Below are positions 1 through 5,539 of a stretch of 5,539 nucleotides of DNA, piece by piece. The notes below the pieces were generated by a model. It had not been told where the DNA came from. It saw only the letters and a program-made list of their open reading frames with translations, and did no database searches. This DNA comes from Planctomycetaceae bacterium (GTDB lineage: Bacteria; Planctomycetota; Planctomycetia; Pirellulales; Pirellulaceae), in assembly GCA_003501565.1 (NCBI GenBank), contig DNPC01000815.1, positions 1 through 5,539 of the forward strand, written 5' to 3'. The translations under genes and the position numbers were made by a program. How positions within the stretch are numbered: the stretch's first letter is position 1; every line of letters starts with the position of its first letter.

Positions 1-15
1 TGGAATCGTGTTCCA
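1..15. repeat. Small inverted repeat downstream of the ArdC-like gene
   Basis: TGGAA (1-5) pairs with TTCCA (11-15) around a 5-nt loop, 35 nt past the ArdC-like stop codon. A related second pairing, TTCCAA (11-16) with TTGGAA (33-38), is also possible. No T-run is visible on the minus strand before the window ends, so a Rho-independent terminator cannot be claimed. The stem may continue beyond the left edge. Confidence 0.2.
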
Positions 16-49
16 ACTGCCCGTTACAATTCTTGGAATGACCACTTGC

Positions 50-961
50 CTAAGCGGCTGCTTCAACCGGCTCAGGCGTTCGCACGAACGACAACAGAAA
101 ATCGTTTGCTTTACTTGCCTGCGAACAAGCACGAAAGATCGCTCTGTTGTCGTTCTTCAGATTTTGAAGCCAACTCTTGAGGTAGGCTCCTGATTTGTCG
201 ATCCGATCACTGTTTGGGATGCCCAATTCAGCCGCCAGATAACAGGCGGAGATTTCGGCGATGAGTTCGCCCGCAGCGTAGCCCTCGCCTTTCCGATCCC
301 AATTCAACCGATGTTCTGGTTCGGTCCAGTGCGTCAGTTCGTGAAACGCTGTTTCGTAGTAGTCAGGACCAGAGTGAAACGATTCCTTCGGTGGCATGAT
401 GATGTAGTCGCCAGCGGGGACGTAGCAGGCACGATCACCGGTGCGAATGTCGGCCTCCGTTGCGGCGATCAATTCGTCAGCGGCTTCGAACTTTTCGAAC
501 AGCTTCGTTGGTTCTGTTTCTGATGGTCGAAGTTGATCAAAGGGGCCATCAACTTGATCGAGATTAAAGACGGTGTATGACTTCAAGATCCAGTACTTGT
601 CTTCTTCTTCCGACCCATCGTCAGTACGCCTCTTCTTGGCCACAGGAGCAGTGAAGCAAATGGTCGTCCCCCATTTACCCGGCTTCACGTTGTCAGGCCG
701 ACGCTTGACATGGCCGTTAGCTTGATTCCATTGTTTGAATGTCGCCCAAATTGAAGAAGTGAATCCGTGCCGTTGGGAAGCCAACTGAAGAACCAATGGA
801 TTGACACCAGAGTAGGGTCGGCCTGAAATCAAGTTGCGATGTGGGCCAGAGTTGGTTGTGTTCCATGGTTTACGCCATGGTGGCAACGAATTCCCGGATT
901 CCAGAGCTTGAATGATCTGATTTGTAATCTCAGTTCGTAGTTGTTCTGTCTTGCCTGCCAT
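50..961 (-). CDS. ArdC-family antirestriction protein (ssDNA-binding domain plus zincin metallopeptidase), 303 aa
   Basis: Two-part architecture of the ArdC/TraC-primase-like family. Residues about 1-140 match the ArdC N-terminal region: an amphipathic start, then LPPWRKPW at 26-33, RNLISGRPYSGVN at 42-54, and W72, F75 and W78 in the stretch ending WNQANG. This region binds ssDNA in known ArdC proteins. Residues about 150-290 form a zincin: H207-E-L-T-H211 gives two zinc ligands and the catalytic Glu208, and the segment YAAGELIAEISA (228-239) supplies the likely third ligand (E232 or E236). Characterised ArdC proteins are plasmid-borne and protect incoming DNA from host restriction during conjugation; function here is inferred from family. 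The frame stays open upstream to 1066, but ATG at 961 is preferred because an AAAGGAG site lies 5 nt before it and the family's N terminus begins there. The stop is TAG at 50-52. It is divergent from the helicase operon. No signal peptide or membrane segment is visible, so it should be cytoplasmic. Orthology to plasmid ardC is not established, so no symbol is given. Confidence 0.88.
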   Translation of the reverse strand: MAGKTEQLRTEITNQIIQALESGNSLPPWRKPWNTTNSGPHRNLISGRPYSGVNPLVLQLASQRHGFTSSIWATFKQWNQANGHVKRRPDNVKPGKWGTTICFTAPVAKKRRTDDGSEEEDKYWILKSYTVFNLDQVDGPFDQLRPSETEPTKLFEKFEAADELIAATEADIRTGDRACYVPAGDYIIMPPKESFHSGPDYYETAFHELTHWTEPEHRLNWDRKGEGYAAGELIAEISACYLAAELGIPNSDRIDKSGAYLKSWLQNLKNDNRAIFRACSQASKANDFLLSFVRTPEPVEAAA

Positions 962-966
962 GTCGT

Positions 967-973
967 CTCCTTT
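967..973 (-). promoter_or_regulatory. Strong Shine-Dalgarno site of the ArdC-like gene
   Basis: On the minus strand this reads AAAGGAG, 5 nt before the ATG at 961-959. It fixes the start at 961 and argues against the longer open frame reaching 1066, whose extra 35 residues do not look like ArdC sequence. It is the clearest ribosome binding site in the window; the two plus-strand genes have weaker ones. Confidence 0.8.
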
Positions 974-1077
974 GAGTGGGTTAACGACTGGCAAGCGGGT
1001 GTTAGCTGGAGAACGGACTCCAATTGGCAATGACTCTATACTGCCCTCGTGAGCCAGCCACTTCATGGAAAGATGTA

Positions 1078-1164
1078 ATGGTCGTGACTGAAATGCCGCA
1101 CCATTCGATGAAGCGTTATGCCATCGACAGCGGATTCATTGATGCACCTTTGCGGCTGGCTTAA
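1078..1164 (+). other. Possible 28-codon leader ORF upstream of the helicase
   Basis: ATG at 1078 opens a 28-residue frame closed by TAA at 1162-1164, in the same frame as the helicase that starts 51 nt later. GGAAAG at 1067-1072 lies 5 nt before the ATG, about as good a ribosome site as that of the helicase itself. The peptide has no membrane segment, no run of a single amino acid suggesting attenuation, and no motif I recognise. It could be a leader peptide, the 3' remnant of an older gene, or chance; frames this short are common. Confidence 0.15.
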
Positions 1165-1179
1165 ACTGCTCCCCAGTGG

Positions 1180-1203
1180 ATCGCAAGCGATAACGTCATA
1201 TCG
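1180..1203. repeat. Overlapping inverted repeats just upstream of the helicase start (possible operator)
   Basis: ATCGC at 1180-1184 pairs with GCGAT at 1187-1191 across a 2-nt centre. CGATA at 1188-1192 pairs with TATCG at 1199-1203 across 6 nt. Three related half-sites thus fall within 24 bp, ending 12 nt before the ATG at 1216. The 2-nt loop is too short for a stable RNA hairpin, so a protein-binding operator is more likely than a terminator or attenuator. Five-base arms can occur by chance. Confidence 0.25.
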
Positions 1204-1211
1204 AGAGTAGG
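1203..1211 (+). promoter_or_regulatory. Weak purine-rich ribosome binding site of the helicase gene
   Basis: GAGAGTAGG lies 4 nt before the ATG at 1216 and is an imperfect Shine-Dalgarno match. An in-frame TAA at 1162-1164 limits any extension, and no ATG, GTG or TTG lies in frame between it and 1216 ahead of the ATG. This makes 1216 the best start. Confidence 0.4.
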
Positions 1212-1215
1212 CTTT

Positions 1216-4200
1216 ATGTCCGGTGGCACGGAACTGAGATCAACGCACCTTGTGCGACATCCAATTGAACTCTCATTTCCACAAGGGCCAAACGGGTATC
1301 TCACGAGTGCCTCGGAGGCAATTAAGAAAGAGTACCGTAGTTCAATCAAATGGAAGCGACTTCGCTGCCGCAAGGTATCGCCAGTTCAGGAACGTGGCGG
1401 CGAAGCAATCTTCGTTCTGGAGGTTGGACAGTCAATCGAGTTTGATTGGACATGGGAAGGATCGGTTGCTTTTCGACCTGACGACATTGATTCAGATGTG
1501 CCTGACAGTAATGACCCCGATGATGGAGCATGGTCAGGTGAGGTCGTCGAAGTCGATGAAGTTAACGGTCGCATCTTTGTCTGGGTGAACGATCCTACAA
1601 ATCCTCCAACCACGGGATCGTTCTACGTTCGTCCGTTCGAGTTTCTTGCCTTTCTCTATTCCGTCTACTGTGATCCGGCGAACACTGAACTTCGTCAACT
1701 GTTGCCAGAAAGGTTAAACGCCAGTCAAGGTGGCATTCACCCGCCAACCGCAGCGCCCGGTCAACCAAGCCAACCATATCTTCAGGGAGTGTGGGATCAT
1801 TCTTGGAGTGTTCTGTGGGGGCCGCCCGGAACTGGAAAAACCTTCAGCGTAGGCGAGCAAATCGCAACAGCGATTGCAGATCCCAGCGAACGGATCTTGA
1901 TCGTTTCCACAACCAACAAAGCGACGGACGAAGCTGCTTTATCCTGTGGCCGTGCTCTCAAGAGACATGGGCTCGACCATGCACTCAATGGAGACATCAT
2001 TCGCATCGGCAAGAGTGCTCACTACGAGATGTTTGAGCAGGAGGGATTTCTTGGGTTACTGAAGGGGACAGAGACCGAACTCTTGCATGAGGTCGGCGTT
2101 CTCACCAAGGAGTTGCATCGTTCAACAACGCACGAAGAAAAGGCGGTGATTCGGCAACAGATCCAATCACTACGCCGCCAAATGAAAGACGCTTCCTTCA
2201 ACATATTTGTCTCTGACGAAGTTCATGTTGTTCTAGCGACTTCGTTCAAAGCAGTCACGCTCCTCAACGACAGAGAGATCCGTGATTCGATTGTTGATGG
2301 TGATGCTCCGTTTACAACCATCATAATCGACGAGGCTGGACTCATATCTAGGGCGACGGTTGCGGCCCTTTCGCTTCTTGCTAGTCGGCGGGTTGTTCTT
2401 GCTGGAGATCCAAAGCAGTTGGCTCCGATCAGCAAGGTGAGCCGAATTCTTCCCACCACACAGGCCACTTGGCTTGCGAGCAGTGGCCTAAACCATTTGA
2501 GAAGTTTCGACAAAACCCACGACGCAATACACCTGCTGTCCGAACAGCATCGGATGCACCCGCATATCAGTGCTTTAGTCTCAGCCTATCAGTACGACAA
2601 CAAACTGCTAAACGGAAGCACGGTCAGCGAGCGTGAATCAAAAGCACCTCAGTTTGTCGCCAACCAGCCAAGGTCTGTTTGGTATGTCCTCGACGAAGAT
2701 GGCGGTGACATCGCATCGATCAGAGCAGAGCGGGGTCCGGGAAACCGCAGTTGGTGTCGTCCGAAGACACATGAAGTGCTGAAGAAGTTTCTCGCAGATG
2801 AATCAATGCGATCAGCAAAAGGACTTTTCATCAGCCCTTTCGTGGCACAAGCAAGAGAGATTCGCAACTATTTTGCCGAAGAGAATCTGGAGAATTGGTC
2901 GGCAGCTACGGTCCACAGCCAACAAGGAACAGAAGCGGAGATCGTGGTATTTGATACCGTAAATGCCGGAAGCTGTGGCTGGCCCTACGACGAATGGAAG
3001 AGGCTTATAAACGTCGGCATGAGTCGAGCAAAGGAGTTCTTATTGCTTCTTGCAAGTCGTTCAGAAATGAGGGAGCCGTATCTGAAGCAACTTCTCCTCG
3101 ACCTGTCACCGAAAATAATCAAGTGGTCCGGTAACGCATACAAATTCGTGGACGTTCAGGGTGATGTCAAATTCGAGGCACCGGAAGAAATCGCCAATGA
3201 TCCAACATTGATTGGCAACCAGCTTGAGAAACGCAAGCAACTGCGACCAGTACTGAGTTTGGAGCAGCAGAGATTGTGCGATTTGAAGTTGGACGGAAAG
3301 CCCCGGCTGGTCCGAGGTGTCGCAGGAAGTGGCAAGACCGTTGTTCTCGCACATTGGCTTCTGAAAACGATGCAACGCCTAAAGGGCTTTCCCGATGCCA
3401 AACTTTGGGCTGTTTACGCCAATCGCTCTTTGCAGAATCTAATCCGTGACACAATTGAGGATGCTTGGCGAACCGAGGGCAATACCGAAGAGTTCCCCTA
3501 CAGCCGAGTCGAGTTCTGCCACATCAAGGACTTGCTGGATATGCTGCTTCCACAAGCTGGTCTTCGGATGCGATCTTTTGAGTTTGATTACGATGCCGCC
3601 GCAGCCGCTTACTTGAACCGGCAGTCAGCGGACTACATTCCTCCTGCCTGCCATGCGATGTTTATCGACGAGGCCCAAGATATGGGGCCGAATACGCTCA
3701 AGCTGCTATCTGCTTTAGTCGAGCAAGCTGATGGTGATGACCCAAACAGCCGGTCGGTGAACATCTTCTACGATAACGCCCAAAACCTTTACGGTCGCTC
3801 AACGCCAACGTGGTCCGATCTGGGACTCGACATGCGTGGGCGTTCGACCGTAATGAAAGAGAGTTTTCGATCAACGAAGCCTGTAACCGAATTTGCACTG
3901 AACGTCCTTTATCGTCTTCAGCCGCCTGAGTCCGATCCCGATCACAAGGAACTAATCAATCGTGGCTTGATCGAGAGGGTGAACAGGAATGACAAGGATT
4001 GGTGGGATGTTCGATTCAACCGAGTCGATGGGCCGATGCCGCTGTTTCGCAAATTCACAGATCTTGATCAAGAATTCGACGCTATCGGCGACCAAGTTGT
4101 GTCTTGGATACAAGATGATGGCGTGAAGCCAGCAGATATTTGTTTGATCTACAACGGCAAACGGGTGGCCTACAGAATTGAGCAGCAAGTAGCCCCAAAA

Positions 4201-4785
4201 CTGGAAGCGATTGGTTCAAGACTTGTAGTGCAGACAGGGCAGAACTTTCTACAAGATGATTTCACCGTCACCGTCACAACTCCCCAGTCTTTCAAGGGAT
4301 ACGACTCTGAGATCGTTGTGATACCGGGCGTTGATCAGTTTGTCGCTCGTGGAGTTGGAGTGTTAGCTCACAGCCTGTACGTTGCGATGACGAGAGCGAG
4401 GTCCATACTCGCTGTCTACGGCCTGAAACGGAACAGCATCGAAGAAGCCCGAATTCTCAACACATTGCAGGAATGCTACGACCAATTGATTGATCATGGA
4501 GATGTCGCAAAAGAAATCAGTAGCATCGACGAGTTTGAAGATGTTTTGGAGCGAGTTGGTTCCTCTCATCGAACATGGCTAGAAAAAATTTGGAAAGATC
4601 ATTGGATCGAACAAGAACCCCTGCTTGCCGAAGATGGTGAGATTCTTGCAGAACCGTTGTTCTGGTTTCAGGACGATCAGCGCACTTTCGTCTGCTTCGG
4701 GAACGACAAACCCGGCAAATCGACCCAATATCGATTGGAGGACGCAGGGATCAGAATCATTTCAGCGGGTGAATCGCTCGATTAG
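1216..4785 (+). CDS. Fused double helicase: Upf1/Dna2-like SF1B motor joined to UvrD-like SF1A motor, 1189 aa
   Basis: Two complete ATP-driven nucleic-acid motors lie in one chain. Residues 1-165 form an unrecognised N-terminal domain with an acidic Asp-rich patch at 89-115. SF1B unit: Q-motif-like LNASQ (167-171), Walker A GPPGTGKT (202-209), a charged helical stalk (about 285-325), Walker B DEAG (372-375), motif III GDPKQLAP (397-404), motif IV EQHRMHP (443-449), motif V HSQQGTE (567-573) and motif VI NVGMSRAK (599-606). SF1A unit: Q motif SLEQQ (681-685), Walker A GVAGSGKT (701-708), Walker B DEAQD (818-822), motif III YDNAQNLYGR (852-861), motif IV SFRST (883-887), motif V TTPQSFKGYDSE (1021-1032) and motif VI LYVAMTRAR (1054-1062). 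The last 110 or so residues are unrecognised. All ATPase residues in both units look intact, so both motors may be active. Ordinary family members carry one such unit. No nuclease motif is certain. The protein should be cytoplasmic, and the gene is probably co-transcribed with the glycosylase-like gene 44 nt downstream. The exact biological role is unknown; DNA repair or phage defence are the main options. Confidence 0.93.
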   Translation: MSGGTELRSTHLVRHPIELSFPQGPNGYLTSASEAIKKEYRSSIKWKRLRCRKVSPVQERGGEAIFVLEVGQSIEFDWTWEGSVAFRPDDIDSDVPDSNDPDDGAWSGEVVEVDEVNGRIFVWVNDPTNPPTTGSFYVRPFEFLAFLYSVYCDPANTELRQLLPERLNASQGGIHPPTAAPGQPSQPYLQGVWDHSWSVLWGPPGTGKTFSVGEQIATAIADPSERILIVSTTNKATDEAALSCGRALKRHGLDHALNGDIIRIGKSAHYEMFEQEGFLGLLKGTETELLHEVGVLTKELHRSTTHEEKAVIRQQIQSLRRQMKDASFNIFVSDEVHVVLATSFKAVTLLNDREIRDSIVDGDAPFTTIIIDEAGLISRATVAALSLLASRRVVLAGDPKQLAPISKVSRILPTTQATWLASSGLNHLRSFDKTHDAIHLLSEQHRMHPHISALVSAYQYDNKLLNGSTVSERESKAPQFVANQPRSVWYVLDEDGGDIASIRAERGPGNRSWCRPKTHEVLKKFLADESMRSAKGLFISPFVAQAREIRNYFAEENLENWSAATVHSQQGTEAEIVVFDTVNAGSCGWPYDEWKRLINVGMSRAKEFLLLLASRSEMREPYLKQLLLDLSPKIIKWSGNAYKFVDVQGDVKFEAPEEIANDPTLIGNQLEKRKQLRPVLSLEQQRLCDLKLDGKPRLVRGVAGSGKTVVLAHWLLKTMQRLKGFPDAKLWAVYANRSLQNLIRDTIEDAWRTEGNTEEFPYSRVEFCHIKDLLDMLLPQAGLRMRSFEFDYDAAAAAYLNRQSADYIPPACHAMFIDEAQDMGPNTLKLLSALVEQADGDDPNSRSVNIFYDNAQNLYGRSTPTWSDLGLDMRGRSTVMKESFRSTKPVTEFALNVLYRLQPPESDPDHKELINRGLIERVNRNDKDWWDVRFNRVDGPMPLFRKFTDLDQEFDAIGDQVVSWIQDDGVKPADICLIYNGKRVAYRIEQQVAPKLEAIGSRLVVQTGQNFLQDDFTVTVTTPQSFKGYDSEIVVIPGVDQFVARGVGVLAHSLYVAMTRARSILAVYGLKRNSIEEARILNTLQECYDQLIDHGDVAKEISSIDEFEDVLERVGSSHRTWLEKIWKDHWIEQEPLLAEDGEILAEPLFWFQDDQRTFVCFGNDKPGKSTQYRLEDAGIRIISAGESLD

Positions 4786-4829
4786 CGAATGCAAGTTGTG
4801 TGATAAACAGCAGTGAAGTCTTCCCCGAA

Positions 4830-5539
4830 ATGAATACGAAAGATCAGCGTTTTGCGGAACTCATTAACGCCGTGGCCGATTGTCGGCTGTGCTGTGAAGA
4901 AGGTCACGGAATTTCATCCGAGAAGCTGCTGCATAACTTTATTGCGGAGCGACCCGATGGCCCCCGCTATGGTTCCGTTCCCAATCTATGGACCGACTGG
5001 GCCAATCGGCTACACGCAAAGATCATGATGGTCGGACAGGACTGGGGAGCCGAGGGGGGCGAGATTGGGACAACATCACTTCGTCGTCGATTTGAGGATA
5101 CGGTAGCCGAAGGAGGAGACTCTGAAGAGATCTGGCGGCAAATGAGGAAGCCCCTTGGCTTGGACGCCAGCCGAACCGTCAGGTTCTTCACGGAATCGGC
5201 GAAGCGTGAGGGTCTGCCCACGATCCCTACAAACTTCATGGACGATCTTTACCTGACGAATTCGGTGCTGTGTGTTCGCAGAGGACGTGAGTTTAGCGGG
5301 TACGACAACTTTGACATTCGGCGGTCGATCCTCAACTGCCGGAAGTTCTTGGAACGCCAGATCGAGATTGTACAACCGGCAGTCGTCGTCACGCTCGGTT
5401 CGTGGCCACTTTGGGCACTCAATCAAATCGGATCGGAGTCACTTGGTAAGAAACTTGCCACCGTTCAAGCGAAGCCACCCGGCTACATTATGACCACGAT
5501 TGGGCAAACAGTTGTTTCGATTATTCCGCTCTACCATCC
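4830..5539 (+). CDS. Uracil-DNA-glycosylase-superfamily protein with probable Fe-S cluster; 3' end outside the window
   Basis: An open frame from ATG 4830 runs off the right edge with no stop, giving 237 residues. The fold signature is that of Fe-S uracil-DNA glycosylases (families 4/5). C18-x2-C21 near the N terminus pairs with C148 and C170 in a segment (143-190) reading TN-S-V-L-C, then a Cys followed by FLERQIEIVQP and VVVTLG. The C-terminal IIPLYHP with H236 matches the HP(S) substrate loop. In known members four such cysteines bind 4Fe-4S and the enzyme flips out and excises uracil. The odd point is motif A: VGQDWG (68-73) replaces the GEAPG of family 4 or GLAPG of family 5, so chemistry or substrate may differ. 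The spacing C148-x21-C170 is longer than I recall for classical family 4. GTG at 4800 is a possible alternative start; an in-frame TGA at 4770-4772 limits extension, and neither start has a strong ribosome site. The gene lies 44 nt after the helicase stop in the same orientation, so an operon is likely. Confidence 0.82.
   Translation, partial: MNTKDQRFAELINAVADCRLCCEEGHGISSEKLLHNFIAERPDGPRYGSVPNLWTDWANRLHAKIMMVGQDWGAEGGEIGTTSLRRRFEDTVAEGGDSEEIWRQMRKPLGLDASRTVRFFTESAKREGLPTIPTNFMDDLYLTNSVLCVRRGREFSGYDNFDIRRSILNCRKFLERQIEIVQPAVVVTLGSWPLWALNQIGSESLGKKLATVQAKPPGYIMTTIGQTVVSIIPLYH

Larger units (their letters stand above)
962..1215. promoter_or_regulatory. Divergent intergenic control region between the ArdC-like gene and the helicase operon
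   Basis: This 254-bp gap separates two divergently transcribed genes, so promoters for both are expected here. For the minus strand, a TATAGA hexamer (1035-1040 read in reverse) is a possible -10 about 75 nt before the start codon; no convincing -35 lies 16-18 nt upstream. On the plus strand the overlapping TATACT at 1037-1042 is close to the sigma-70 -10 consensus, again without a clear -35. CCAATTGG at 1020-1027 is a perfect 8-bp palindrome. A 28-codon mini-ORF (1078-1164) and an inverted-repeat cluster (1180-1203) lie on the helicase side. The location is well supported; the individual promoter elements are guesses. Confidence 0.35.

Noticed and set aside
1..38. Rho-independent terminator of the ArdC-like gene
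   Set aside because: The stem is only 5 bp and no T-run is visible on the minus strand before the window edge.
962..1066. 35-residue N-terminal extension of the ArdC-like protein back to an ATG at 1066
   Set aside because: A strong AAAGGAG site precedes the ATG at 961, and the family's N terminus begins there; the extension has no ArdC-like features and lies in the expected promoter region.
2223..2513. Minus-strand open frame of 96 codons
   Set aside because: It is antisense to the Walker B and GDPKQLAP motifs of the first helicase and shows no recognisable domain.
3050..3260. Possible junction of two separate genes between the helicase halves
   Set aside because: The frame is continuous with no stop between motif VI of the first motor and the Q motif of the second. 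The roughly 60-residue linker reads as ordinary protein, so a true fusion is the simplest reading.
4800..4829. GTG at 4800 as start of the glycosylase-like gene
   Set aside because: It is possible, but the ATG at 4830 is the more usual start codon and sits about 17 residues before the first cysteine pair, as expected for the family; no strong ribosome site favours the GTG. Kept only as an alternative.
5076..5426. Minus-strand open frame of 116 codons
   Set aside because: It lies entirely opposite the glycosylase-like gene, whose protein has clear family motifs throughout this interval; the antisense product has none.
5272..5493. Plus-strand open frame of 73 codons
   Set aside because: Out-of-frame shadow of the glycosylase-like gene; the real frame encodes TN-x-V-x-C and VVVTLG here.
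1..5539. CRISPR arrays, tRNA or rRNA genes, insertion-sequence ends
   Set aside because: I looked for spaced direct repeats, cloverleaf-like segments, transposase motifs and long terminal inverted repeats and saw none.

Overview
The window holds three protein-coding genes. A minus-strand ArdC-family antirestriction gene (50-961) is divergent from a plus-strand pair: a very long fused double helicase (1216-4785) and, 44 nt downstream, a uracil-DNA-glycosylase-superfamily gene (4830 to beyond the right edge). By eye the base composition is close to 50% GC and the sequence is bacterial. Mid-GC, mostly weak Shine-Dalgarno sites and an ArdC/zincin protein would all fit a Planctomycetota genome (Pirellulaceae-like) or a mobile element in one. 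That is only an impression; no rRNA or marker gene is present to confirm it.

Layout: 1-49 is 3' flank of the ArdC-like gene and contains a small inverted repeat cut by the window edge. 50-961 encodes a 303-aa protein with an N-terminal ArdC-type ssDNA-binding region and a C-terminal zincin with an HELTH metal site. 962-1215 is a 254-bp divergent intergenic region with the ArdC-like ribosome binding site, a possible -10 element, a 28-codon mini-ORF and clustered inverted repeats just before the helicase start. 1216-4785 encodes a 1189-aa protein carrying two complete superfamily-1 motor units in series: an Upf1/Dna2-like SF1B helicase (about residues 167-620) and a UvrD-like SF1A helicase (about 680-1075). 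These are flanked by an unrecognised N-terminal domain and an unrecognised C-terminal domain. 4830-5539 encodes the first 237 residues of a UDG-superfamily protein with the four cysteines expected of an Fe-S cluster, but with GQDWG in place of the usual catalytic motif A; its end lies outside the window.

The helicase and glycosylase-like genes are co-oriented and tightly spaced, so they are probably one transcription unit. The working interpretation is that a DNA-translocating double motor acts with a base-recognising or base-excising Fe-S glycosylase on uracil-containing, modified or damaged DNA. The neighbouring ArdC-like gene suggests a mobile or defence-island setting. A phage-defence role is plausible but is an inference. 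I do not recognise this pair as a named system, and a repair function is a real alternative.
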